Made by a program: the position numbers and the translations under genes. From Micromonospora sp. WMMD812 (GTDB lineage Bacteria > Actinomycetota > Actinomycetes > Mycobacteriales > Micromonosporaceae), in NCBI RefSeq assembly GCF_027497215.1, contig NZ_CP114904.1, positions 5,537,001 through 5,601,000 on the forward strand: DNA of 64,000 nt, read 5' to 3'. The notes below the pieces were generated by a model. The model searched no databases. It was given only the letters and a program-made list of their open reading frames with translations, and was not told where the DNA came from. Positions 17,550 through 25,429 of this stretch are shown one piece after another; the stretch's first letter is position 1, and the number at the start of each line of letters is the position of its first letter.

Positions 17550-18071
17550 ATGGCGAGCGTGGCGGGTCGGGGAGCGACGCGGAGCGGGCACCCTCCACTG
17601 GACCGGGCCGTCCTCCAGGAGTTCTACCGCCGGATGCGGGCGGTGGCGCCGGCCGCGGTCGGGGCGATCGAGCGCGACCTCGCCGACGATCCCGGCCGCC
17701 CGTTCGCCGACACCGCCTGCGGGCGCCTGGCCCGTTCCCTCGACGACGCGGGGTTGCGGGCCCTCGGCATGTGGGCCCACCACTGGTGCATGCGGTTCTA
17801 CGACGACGACACCCGCGCGGGCCTGCGACTGGTCCGGGAGCTCGCCGGCCGGTCGGGGTTGGGCTGGACGGTCGACGAGGTGCGCTGGATGCTGCGCGAG
17901 TCGCAGGCCGCCGGCCCGGCGGCCGGCGAGCGCTTCACGCTCCCGCTCGCGGCCGCCGCCGAGCTGGCTCCCGGCGTGATCTCGCCCGACGAGTTGGCGG
18001 CCGACACCCGAGCCCCGGCCGGTTGGTCCCCGGCCGGGTCGGTCGTGCCCCGCCAGCTCCGCCGCGCCTGA
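17550..18071 (+). CDS. Protein of unknown function
   Basis: The 173-aa protein is soluble and mostly helical, with no family I recognise. Recognisable stretches are AVLQEFYRRMRAVAP, a His/Trp/Cys cluster MWAHHWCMRFYDDD near residue 75, and VRWMLRESQAAG. ATG at 17550 has an AAGAAGGG ribosome site nine bases upstream. Codon third positions are almost all G or C right up to the stop, so the whole frame looks coding. Its last 274 bp overlap, in antisense, the extended 3' end of the EamA transporter gene. Confidence 0.7.
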   Translation: MASVAGRGATRSGHPPLDRAVLQEFYRRMRAVAPAAVGAIERDLADDPGRPFADTACGRLARSLDDAGLRALGMWAHHWCMRFYDDDTRAGLRLVRELAGRSGLGWTVDEVRWMLRESQAAGPAAGERFTLPLAAAAELAPGVISPDELAADTRAPAGWSPAGSVVPRQLRRA

Positions 18072-18925
18072 CCGGCCGCCCGCGGCGGGCGCTGGCCGAG
18101 TGCGGTGGCCCCGACCGCCAGGGCGAACCCGGCGAGCTGCCAGCCGGTGAACGACTGGTCCAGCGCCAGCCAGCCGAGCATCGCGGCGGTGAGCGGGCTG
18201 AGCGCGCCGAGCAGCGACACCTGGGTAACCGGCAGCAGGGCCGCACCCCGGAACCAGAGCGCGTACGCCAACGCGGTGCCGGTCAGGGTGAGCCAGGCGT
18301 ACCCGGCCAGGGCGGGCAGGTCCGGCACGGGTGGGCGGCCGTCGACGGCGAGGGCGAGCGGCACCACCATCAGGCCGCCGGCGGTGAGCTGCCACGCGGT
18401 GACGGTGAGCGTGGTCACCCCGGGCGGTCGCCCCCAGCGCCGGGCCAGCACCAGCCCGGTCGCCATCGCCGCGGTGCCGGCCAGCCCGGCGGCGACGCCC
18501 ACCGCGTCCAGCCCGGCGCCGGGGCGCAGCACCACGAGCGTGACGCCGACGGGCGCGACGACGGCCGCGGCCAGGGCCCGGGGGCGTTCCCCGAGCACCA
18601 GCACGGTCAGGCCGGCGACGAGCAGCGGCTGGGCCGCCCCCAGAACGGCCGCGGTGCCGCCCGGCAGTCGGTACGCGGCGAGGAAGAGCAGCGGGAAGAA
18701 CGCGCCGATGTTCAGCGCGCCGAGCACCACCGACCGCCACCACCAGCTGCCGCGGGGGAGGCGTCGGGTCAGCGCGAGCAGCAGCAGTCCGGCCGGCAGC
18801 GCCCGGATCACGCCGGACCAGAGCGGTCGACCGGGCGGCAGCAACTCGGTGGTCACGAGGTAGGTCGTGCCCCAGGCGGTGGGTGCGGCGGCGGTCAGCA
18901 GCACGTCGGTCCAACGGCGGTCCAT
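17798..18925 (-). CDS. EamA-family transporter with antisense-derived tail
   Basis: The 375-aa protein belongs to the drug/metabolite transporter (EamA) superfamily. About ten hydrophobic segments occupy residues 1-275 in two repeats, with family motifs AAPTAWGTTYLVTTELLP, AAVLGAAQPLLVAGLTVLVLGERPR and LLGALSPLTAAMLGWLALDQ. Residues from about 285 to the end are Ser/Arg/Pro-rich and have poor codon bias. They are read antisense through the neighbouring gene at 17550-18071, so the ancestral stop was probably lost. The ATG at 18925 has a GAGGAG ribosome site. It is divergent from a MarR regulator that probably represses it. Confidence 0.82.
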   Translation of the reverse strand: MDRRWTDVLLTAAAPTAWGTTYLVTTELLPPGRPLWSGVIRALPAGLLLLALTRRLPRGSWWWRSVVLGALNIGAFFPLLFLAAYRLPGGTAAVLGAAQPLLVAGLTVLVLGERPRALAAAVVAPVGVTLVVLRPGAGLDAVGVAAGLAGTAAMATGLVLARRWGRPPGVTTLTVTAWQLTAGGLMVVPLALAVDGRPPVPDLPALAGYAWLTLTGTALAYALWFRGAALLPVTQVSLLGALSPLTAAMLGWLALDQSFTGWQLAGFALAVGATALGQRPPRAAGQARRSWRGTTDPAGDQPAGARVSAANSSGEITPGASSAAAASGSVKRSPAAGPAACDSRSIQRTSSTVQPNPDRPASSRTSRRPARVSSS

Positions 18926-18940
18926 CGCAACTCCTCAGGG

Positions 18941-18969
18941 CTAAGTAGCTTAGTGCTAAGATACTTAAG
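18941..18969. promoter_or_regulatory. MarR operator array between exporter and regulator
   Basis: CTAAG and CTTAG half-sites alternate: CTAAGtagCTTAG (18941-18953), CTTAGtgCTAAG (18949-18960), then CTAAG-ATA-CTTAAG (18956-18969). TAAGAT (18957-18962) is the -10 box eight bases before the marR ATG at 18971. Binding here would block both divergent promoters. Confidence 0.6.
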
Positions 18970-18970
18970 C

Positions 18971-19516
18971 ATGAGAGAGATGGGAAGGGCCGACGTACGG
19001 CACAATCCGGCTGTGGCGGAACGGGTGACCCGGGACGACGTGGACGGCATCGTCGCCCAGTGGCAGCGGGAGCGCCCCGGCATGCGCCCCGAACCGATGG
19101 CGGTGTTCGGCCGGATCTACCGGCTGGCCCGACTGATCGGCGACGAGCAGGAGCGGGTCTACGCGCGGTGGGGGATCGGCCGGGGCGAGTTCGACGTGCT
19201 CGCCGCGCTGCGCCGCTCCGGGACGCCGTACACCCTGGCGCCGAAGGCCCTCACCGCCTCGCTGATGCTCACCTCCGGCGGTATGACCGGCCGCCTGGAC
19301 CGGCTGGAGCGCGCCGGCCTGGTGCGCCGCTCGCCGGACCCGTCCGACCGGCGTGGTCTCCAAGTCACCCTCACCGAGACCGGCCGCCAGGTGGTCGAGG
19401 AGGCCGCCGACGCGGGCCTCGCGGTGCAGCGCCGGGTACTGGACACCCTGCCGCCCGAGGATCAGGACCGCCTCGCCGACCTGCTGCGTACGCTGCTCGC
19501 CGCTGCCGGCGGGTGA
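18971..19516 (+). CDS. MarR-family transcriptional regulator
   Basis: This 181-aa winged-helix regulator has the core GEFDVLAALRRSGTPYTLAPKALTASLMLTSGGMTGRLDRLERAGLVRRSPDPSDRRGLQVTLTETG, which is the complete MarR HTH and wing (DxRDRRG-like PSDRRG). Helices at both ends would dimerise. ATG at 18971 follows TAAGAT by eight bases. An in-frame GTG at 19013 after CACAAT is an alternative start, giving 167 aa. The operator array upstream suggests that it represses itself and the divergent EamA exporter. Confidence 0.88.
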   Translation: MREMGRADVRHNPAVAERVTRDDVDGIVAQWQRERPGMRPEPMAVFGRIYRLARLIGDEQERVYARWGIGRGEFDVLAALRRSGTPYTLAPKALTASLMLTSGGMTGRLDRLERAGLVRRSPDPSDRRGLQVTLTETGRQVVEEAADAGLAVQRRVLDTLPPEDQDRLADLLRTLLAAAGG

Positions 19517-19613
19517 CGCTGAGCCCTCGATCGCCCACGTCCACGGGTGCCGACCCGACGCCCCGAGCCGGGTCCGGCAGGATGGGCGGCGGCCCTCCGA
19601 CGGAAGGACGACC

Positions 19614-20348
19614 GTGCCTGCCAGCGAACCGACCATCCTCGCCACCAGCATGGGTTTCTTCAGCCGCCACCGCGGCCCGTACGATCTGCGACCCGGCCCG
19701 ATTTTCGACCTGGGGGCCGAGCTGGCGCAGGCCGGCCCCGAGCCGCGGATCTGCTACCTGGGTCAGGCCGTGGGTGACCAGCCCACCAACCTCACCGCCA
19801 TCCACGGAGCGTTCGCCGGCACCCGGTTCCGCGTGTCCCACCTGGCGCTGTTCCCGATGCCGAACGTCGACGACGTCCGCGCCCACCTGCTCGCCCAGGA
19901 CGTGATCTGGGTCGGTGGCGGCAGCGTCGCCAACCTGGTCGCGGTCTGGCGGGTGCACGGGCTCGAGGAGATCCTGCACGAGTGCTGGCAGGCCGGCGTG
20001 GTGCTGGGCGGGGTGTCCGCCGGCTCGATCTGCTGGCACCGCGGCGGGGCCACCGACAGCTTCGGCCCCGAGCTGCGCCCGTTCACCGACGGGCTCGGTT
20101 GGCTGCCGTACGGCAACGGGGTGCACTACGACAGCGAGGCGCAGCGCCGGCCGCTGATCCACCGGCTCGTCGGCGACGGCACGCTGCCGGTCACCCACTG
20201 CACCGACGACGGCGTCGGCCTGGTCTACCGCGGCGACAAGCTGGTCGAGGCGGTCGCGGACCGGGACGGCGTCTCGGCGTACGAGGTCAGCCGCGCCGAG
20301 GACGGCACCGTCCGGGAGACGGTCATCGCCCCGCGCCGGCTGGGCTGA
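19614..20348 (+). CDS. pepE: Peptidase E (S51 family)
   Basis: This 244-aa protein matches peptidase E, a cytoplasmic dipeptidase that releases N-terminal aspartate. The nucleophile elbow is GGVSAGSICW, with the serine near residue 135. The preceding DVIWVGGGSVANLVAVWR and following GLGWLPYGNGVHYDSEAQRR match the class I glutamine-amidotransferase-like fold. GTG at 19614 has a GGAAGGA ribosome site at good spacing. It converges on a small gene, with a hairpin spanning both stop codons. Confidence 0.85.
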   Translation: MPASEPTILATSMGFFSRHRGPYDLRPGPIFDLGAELAQAGPEPRICYLGQAVGDQPTNLTAIHGAFAGTRFRVSHLALFPMPNVDDVRAHLLAQDVIWVGGGSVANLVAVWRVHGLEEILHECWQAGVVLGGVSAGSICWHRGGATDSFGPELRPFTDGLGWLPYGNGVHYDSEAQRRPLIHRLVGDGTLPVTHCTDDGVGLVYRGDKLVEAVADRDGVSAYEVSRAEDGTVRETVIAPRRLG

Positions 20349-20361
20349 CGCCGCGCGTCAG
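20345..20361. terminator. Small hairpin spanning two converging stop codons
   Basis: CTGACGC (20345-20351) pairs with GCGTCAG (20355-20361) around a 3-base loop. The TGA of pepE and the TGA of the opposing gene both lie within the stem. It is a weak candidate terminator. Confidence 0.4.
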
Positions 20362-20714
20362 ACCCGGTCCTCGAACGCCGCGCACACGGTCGCCTGCACC
20401 TGTGGCCCCTCGATCGCCCGCAGCAGCTCCCGGGTCAGCGCGATCTGGTGTGCCTCGTCGACCGTGCGGTCCGTCGGGGTGAGCTCGACCCGCCAGCGGA
20501 AGTAGAGGTAGTCGTCCCCGTCGGTGGCGGCGAGCCGCGGGTCGGCGCCCTCGTTCGGGTTGATCTCCAGCAGATTGCCGCGGACGTCCACCGAATCCCT
20601 CCGGTACGGCACCGCCTCGGGCAGCCGGGCGCGGATCAGGTCCAGCAGCTCCGTCGCCTCCAGCGGGCCGTCGACCATGATGAGGAACTGCAACGTCGTC
20701 CGCATGTCTGCCAC
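20358..20714 (-). CDS. Small conserved-looking protein of unknown function
   Basis: The product is up to 118 aa. It reads as an alpha/beta protein (LQFLIMVDGPLEATELLDLIRARLPEA, then DDYLYFRWRVELTP and a C-terminal helix). I recognise no family. The start is either GTG at 20714, eight bases after TACGAT on the minus strand, or the in-frame ATG at 20705. It is divergent from ychF with about 100 bp between them, and codon bias is strong throughout. Confidence 0.7.
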   Translation of the reverse strand: MADMRTTLQFLIMVDGPLEATELLDLIRARLPEAVPYRRDSVDVRGNLLEINPNEGADPRLAATDGDDYLYFRWRVELTPTDRTVDEAHQIALTRELLRAIEGPQVQATVCAAFEDRV

Positions 20715-20813
20715 CGTGCGGCATCGTAGGGCAACAACGGACACCGGCGGGCGGGGCGGCGCGGGTGGCACTGCGTGCCGGTGCTGGAGCGCAACGGCGT
20801 AAGCTGGCTCGTC

Positions 20814-21899
<1,086 letters not shown>

Positions 21900-21966
21900 T
21901 CCGGCCTGTTGTCGCAGGTCAGGAGATTGATGCCGCTACCGCCAGGGGGCGGCTGCGCCCGGCTGC

Positions 21967-22338
21967 CTACGGTTGTCCGAGCCGCGACACCTGATAGTGG
22001 CTGATGTACCAGGCGTTGCCGATCCGGCGCACGATCACGCTGAGGGAGACGGGCAGGGCCGGCCGGTCGGTGAACGCGAAGTCGACGCTGAGGTAACCGA
22101 GGACAAGGTCGTCGGCGAGGCGCCGGGTCTCGCGGATGTCGTATGCGGCCGTCATGCCGATCGGCTGGGCGTGGTAGTACTCGGCGACGCTGCCGGGGCC
22201 GACGCCGTACGGGTGCAGGCCTTGGAAGATCGCATCGTCGGTGAAGTGCGACGCGACGCGATCGGGGTCGTGGGCGTCGACGGCGGACTTCCACTGGTCG
22301 AGGACGCCACGAAGGATCTCGGTCTCGGTGCTGGGCAT
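21967..22338 (-). CDS. SnoaL/DUF4440-like NTF2-fold protein
   Basis: The 123-aa protein has the NTF2-like cone fold: ILRGVLDQWKSAVDAHDPDRVASHFTDDAIFQGLHP at the N-terminus and VSLSVIVRRIGNAWYISHYQVSRL at the end. Such proteins are small polyketide cyclases, isomerases or hydrolases; the activity here is unknown. The ATG has a GGGAGA ribosome site. It is the last of three same-strand genes (SDR, isomerase-like, SnoaL-like) opposite a TetR gene. Confidence 0.8.
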   Translation of the reverse strand: MPSTETEILRGVLDQWKSAVDAHDPDRVASHFTDDAIFQGLHPYGVGPGSVAEYYHAQPIGMTAAYDIRETRRLADDLVLGYLSVDFAFTDRPALPVSLSVIVRRIGNAWYISHYQVSRLGQP

Positions 22339-22397
22339 GGTGGTCTCCCGTGCTGTTGAGCGGATGGGCGGAGCGCAGCGCTGAACGAGAATGGCGC

Positions 22398-22700
22398 TCA
22401 CACGGTCGCGTCGGCCTTGCCCGGGTCGTTGGGGTGGGACTCCATGGCGGTGACCATCAGGGTCATCCACGAACGCAGCGGCAGAGTTCCGAGGACCTTC
22501 CCGTGGAGCTCGGCCTCGTCGTCGGCGCGCCACACGCCGATGCTGCGCCGCTCGCCAACCGGGCGCCACAGCCGTACCAGGTGACCGGCGGCGGCCAGCT
22601 CCTTGGCGCGGACGGCCTCGGCGGCGCGGCGGCGGCCGACCTCGGCCGGGTCGGTGCCCTCGGGGATGTTGGTGGTGATCTCGACCAGGAACTCCTTCAT
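22398..22700 (-). CDS. Muconolactone isomerase-like protein
   Basis: This 100-aa ferredoxin-like-fold protein begins MKEFLVEITTNIPEGTDPAEVGRRRAAEA and contains LVRLWRPVGERRSIGVWRADDEAELHGKVLGTLPLRSWM, the muconolactone delta-isomerase family pattern. No catechol-degradation genes are nearby, so muconolactone is not a safe substrate assignment. An AAGGAGA ribosome site precedes the ATG. It lies 167 bp downstream of the SDR gene and 59 bp upstream of the SnoaL-like gene. Confidence 0.8.
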   Translation of the reverse strand: MKEFLVEITTNIPEGTDPAEVGRRRAAEAVRAKELAAAGHLVRLWRPVGERRSIGVWRADDEAELHGKVLGTLPLRSWMTLMVTAMESHPNDPGKADATV

Positions 22701-22867
22701 TGCCTTTCTCCTTTTCTGACGCCCAGGCGGGGTGCCCGGGGCCGTCGGAAGTAGTCGCGCTTACCGGTGCTGCTGAAACGGGGGGTACTGGCGGCCCGGA
22801 AACCGCGCCATCCGATGGCTCGCGGCGGTGCGGGCCGCCACCGATGCCCGAATCAGGCCCGCCTGCT

Positions 22868-23581
22868 TCAGCGACCGGCGCTCTGGCCGCCGTCGACGTG
22901 GAGGATCTCGCCGGTGACGAACGGGGCGTTCTCCAGATAGATCACCGCGTCGACGATGTCGCCCAGCTCGCCCATCCGGCCGATCGGGAGCAGGCTGCCG
23001 AGGGCCTCGTGCTGCTCCTCCGGGTGCATGGGGGTTTTGATGATGCCCGGTGAGACGGCGTTGGTGCGGATGCCGCGAGTGGCGTACTCGATGGCCAGGG
23101 ACTTGGTGGCGGACTGCAGGCCACCCTTGGTCAGCGAGGCCAGCACGGAGGGCACGTCGGAGTTCGCGTTGTCGACCAGGCTGGAGGTGATGTTCACGAT
23201 GTGGCCGCCGCCACGGGCGAGCATGTGCGTGATGGCCAGCTGGGTGATGCGGAAGAAGCCGCCCAGGTTCACGCCGACCACGGAGGCGAACTCGTCCTCG
23301 GTGTAATCGGTGAAGGGCTTCGCGACGAAGATCCCCGCATTGTTGACCAGGGTGTCGATACGGCCGAACCGCTCGATGCCGGCGGTGATGACGCGCTCGG
23401 CGGTGGCGGGGTCGGCGATGTCGCCCTGGACGGTCAAAACGTCGGCGTCGTCGGACGCGGCGACGGTACGCGAGGTGGCGACGACGGCGTAGCCGAGCTT
23501 GCGGTAGGCGGCGACCACGCCGGCGCCGATGCCCTGCGACGCACCGGTGATGACCACGACCTTCTGACCCTGGATGCTCAT
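22868..23581 (-). CDS. SDR-family oxidoreductase lacking the catalytic Tyr
   Basis: This 237-aa Rossmann protein has the NAD(P)-binding GASQGIGAG and LVNNAGIF motifs, the catalytic-region Ser in NITSSL, and the C-terminal SPGIIKTPMH. Where SDR enzymes have YxxxK, this one reads ASLTK, with alanine in place of tyrosine and the lysine kept. It may therefore have altered or lost activity. The ATG has a GGAGAAGG ribosome site. The 238-bp upstream gap carries two pairs of a TetR-type palindrome, so it is probably controlled by the divergent regulator at 23820. Confidence 0.88.
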   Translation of the reverse strand: MSIQGQKVVVITGASQGIGAGVVAAYRKLGYAVVATSRTVAASDDADVLTVQGDIADPATAERVITAGIERFGRIDTLVNNAGIFVAKPFTDYTEDEFASVVGVNLGGFFRITQLAITHMLARGGGHIVNITSSLVDNANSDVPSVLASLTKGGLQSATKSLAIEYATRGIRTNAVSPGIIKTPMHPEEQHEALGSLLPIGRMGELGDIVDAVIYLENAPFVTGEILHVDGGQSAGR

Positions 23582-23628
23582 GATGACCTTCTCCGGGTGG
23601 TGGTGGATGCTGCCGACCGATCACTAGC

Positions 23629-23662
23629 CGACCGGTCGCCTATGAAGCTAGACGACCGGTCG
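23629..23662. promoter_or_regulatory. TetR operator pair near the SDR gene
   Basis: Two perfect copies of the palindrome CGACCGGTCG lie at 23629-23638 and 23653-23662, starts 24 bp apart, 48 bp and 72 bp upstream of the SDR start. A degenerate CGACCGATCA sits just downstream at 23614. Confidence 0.7.
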
Positions 23663-23774
23663 AGCACCGTCAAGGGCGGCGGGGTGACGAGCGGCCGTCA
23701 AGATCGCCGGCTCAAATGCCCGGGTCGTGCCACTTTCTAGGGGTCCGTCCTGAGTCGGATGCGAACCCACTAGC

Positions 23775-23807
23775 CGACCGGTCGAGTAATCGCCAGACGA
23801 CCGGTCG
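23775..23807. promoter_or_regulatory. TetR operator pair at its own promoter
   Basis: Two more perfect copies of CGACCGGTCG lie at 23775-23784 and 23798-23807, starts 23 bp apart. The second directly abuts TACACT (23808-23813), the -10 box six bases before the tetR ATG, so bound repressor would occlude the promoter. Confidence 0.72.
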
Positions 23808-23819
23808 TACACTCGCAGC

Positions 23820-24440
23820 ATGGGACGGAGCAGCGATGCCAGGGAGAAGATCCTCACCGCCGCGCAGTCGCTCATCGAGCTGCGCGGCTACTCTGCCCTG
23901 GGCGTGGCCGAGATCTGCAAGGCCGCAGGCGTGCCGAAGGGAAGCTTCTACTACTTCTTCGAGTCGAAGGAGGCACTCGCGCTGGCGGTCATCGACGAGC
24001 ACTGGGCCAGCCAGCAGCGCGACTGGATCCGCATCCTGCGCAGCGACGCCGAGCCGCTACAGCGGCTGCGGCAGCTGTTCGAGGAGACCGAGGCCGGCCA
24101 GCGCGCCGGGCAGCAGAGCTGCGGCACCGTCTCGGGCTGCCTGTTCGGGAACCTCACCCTGGAGATGAGCAACCAGACCGAAGCCGTCCGCGCACGCCTG
24201 CAGCAGATCTTCGATGCCCAGGTCGACATGGTCGACGCGGTCATCACCGACGCCCGGGAGCGCGGCGAGGTCACCATCACCGATACCCACGAGGCCGCCC
24301 GCTCCGTCGTCGCCCAGCTCGAGGGCCAGGTGCTCTTCGCCAAGCTCTACAACAACACCCAGCGCCTCGACGCCCTGTGGATGAACTGCCTGGCCCTTCT
24401 CGGCGCCCACGCCCGTCCGGGCACGCCGGCCACCATCTGA
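23820..24440 (+). CDS. TetR/AcrR-family transcriptional regulator
   Basis: This 206-aa regulator has an N-terminal HTH (residues 8-55: REKILTAAQSLIELRGYSALGVAEICKAAGVPKGSFYYFFESKEALALAV) and a C-terminal ligand domain with SGCLFGNLTLEMSNQTEAVR, typical of the NemR/AcuR-like TetR group. The conserved Cys (SGCLFGN) could sense electrophiles. The leaderless start is ATG at 23820 behind TACACT. It should bind the four CGACCGGTCG sites and repress itself and the SDR operon. Confidence 0.9.
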   Translation: MGRSSDAREKILTAAQSLIELRGYSALGVAEICKAAGVPKGSFYYFFESKEALALAVIDEHWASQQRDWIRILRSDAEPLQRLRQLFEETEAGQRAGQQSCGTVSGCLFGNLTLEMSNQTEAVRARLQQIFDAQVDMVDAVITDARERGEVTITDTHEAARSVVAQLEGQVLFAKLYNNTQRLDALWMNCLALLGAHARPGTPATI

Positions 24441-24458
24441 CACCTGCGGCGCGGCCGG

Positions 24459-24545
24459 TCACGAGGAGGCAGCGAGGGCTACGCCGGCGGCCAGGTCCAC
24501 CTCGACCACGACCTCCGCGTGCGGCTCCCCGCCGTCGAACCCCTG
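24459..24545 (-). pseudogene. Possible 3' fragment of a lost gene
   Basis: Between tetR and the SRPBCC gene, the minus strand has an open stretch of about 28 codons ending in TGA (24461-24459). Nearly every codon ends in G or C. It reads QGFDGGEPHAEVVVEVDLAA followed by GVALAASS. It has no start of its own. It could be the tail of a deleted gene or chance; I do not recognise it. Confidence 0.25.
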
Positions 24546-24549
24546 CCGG

Positions 24550-25023
24550 TCAGAGCGCCGCGGCGAAGTCGCGGAGGCCACCCGGCCAGCCGCCCTCGCT
24601 GGCCACGGCGCCGCGGATTCCCTCCCAGCCCGGCCCGTGCACGTCGAGCCGGTCGTGCACCAGGTCGACCTGGGTGCCGGTGTCGGTCGGCGTGAAGGTG
24701 ACGGTGACGCGGCTGCCGACCGCGTCCGGCGCGGGCGGCTTCCAGTCCGGGCCGACGAGCCAGGAGAAGGCGAAGGTGCGCGGCGGGTCCCAGGTGAGGA
24801 CGCGGCCCCAGGCGCACACGTCGCCGGCGTCGTTCTCCTCCCACATCCGGCCGCCGACGTGCGGGTCGACGCCGACCTGCTTCAGCTCGCCCGGCTGGAC
24901 GTGGTGGGAACGGGTCCACCAGCGGTCGATGCCGTTGGTGAACACCTCGAACGCGTGCTCGGGTGTGGCCGCGACATGAATGCTGCTGCGCACGACGGTG
25001 TCCTGATCGGTGTGTGCTGTCAC
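24550..25023 (-). CDS. SRPBCC (AHSA1-like) domain protein
   Basis: The 157-aa protein has the START/Bet v1-like fold of the AHA1 group: SSIHVAATPEHAFEVFTNGIDRWW at the N-terminus, GGRMWEENDAGDVCAWGRVLTWDPPRTFAFSW in the middle and the C-terminal helix GWPGGLRDFAAAL. Such proteins bind hydrophobic ligands and are often paired with ArsR-type regulators. Here the ATG overlaps the stop of an ArsR gene by 4 bp. The ligand is unknown. Confidence 0.85.
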   Translation of the reverse strand: MTAHTDQDTVVRSSIHVAATPEHAFEVFTNGIDRWWTRSHHVQPGELKQVGVDPHVGGRMWEENDAGDVCAWGRVLTWDPPRTFAFSWLVGPDWKPPAPDAVGSRVTVTFTPTDTGTQVDLVHDRLDVHGPGWEGIRGAVASEGGWPGGLRDFAAAL

Positions 25024-25340
25024 GTCTTCTCCTCCGGTGGGTTCTCGGCGGCCTGTGCGAAAGCCGCCAACGCCTGGCTCCAGAACTGGTCGAAGTAGCC
25101 GCGGATCGCCGCCAGGCCCTGCGGGTCGACGGCGTGGAGGCGGCGGGTGCCCACGGCCGTCGACGAGACGAGCCCGACGTCCCGGAGCACTTTGAGGTGC
25201 TGGGAGACGGCGGGTCGGCTCACCGGGAGACCGCTCGCGATCTCCGCGACCGAGCGCGGGCCGCCGGCCAGCGACTCGAAGATGGTCCGCCGGGTCGGAT
25301 CGCCGAGGGCTTCGAGCATCCGCCCTTGGTAAGTGGCCAC
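25020..25340 (-). CDS. ArsR-family transcriptional regulator
   Basis: This 106-aa winged-helix repressor begins VATYQGRMLEALGDPTRRTIFESLAGGPRSVAEIASGLPVSRPAVSQHLKVLRDVGLVSSTAVGTRRLHAVDPQGLAAI. It has no cysteine metal site, so it belongs to the metal-independent SdpR-like group coupled to SRPBCC proteins. GTG at 25340 is the start and lies a few bases after a strong TTGACA/TAGACT promoter. It is coupled to the SRPBCC gene through ATGA. Confidence 0.88.
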   Translation of the reverse strand: MATYQGRMLEALGDPTRRTIFESLAGGPRSVAEIASGLPVSRPAVSQHLKVLRDVGLVSSTAVGTRRLHAVDPQGLAAIRGYFDQFWSQALAAFAQAAENPPEEKT

Positions 25341-25348
25341 GAACGGTA

Positions 25349-25376
25349 AGTCTAAACTAACTGCTAACCCTGTCAA
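25349..25376 (-). promoter_or_regulatory. Consensus-like promoter of the ArsR operon
   Basis: On the minus strand a perfect TTGACA (25376-25371) is separated by 16 bases from TAGACT (25354-25349). The spacer is AT-rich with repeated TTAG steps. GGTAAGT occurs on the plus strand at 25328 and again at 25345, a likely repressor site at the transcription start. Confidence 0.6.
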
Positions 25377-25429
25377 GGGACCCACCAGCGGAGACGGGGT
25401 GTCGTGGTCGGTGACCTGTCCGTGCGGGG

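Noticed and set aside
17405..18970. A long N-terminal extension of the MarR regulator
   Set aside because: It reads antisense through the EamA gene, and the palindromic operator and -10 box sit directly before 18971.
19520..20480. The alternative frame near pepE and its downstream extension
   Set aside because: It is Arg-rich and antisense to the opposing small gene; pepE itself carries the GxSAG motif and a ribosome site.
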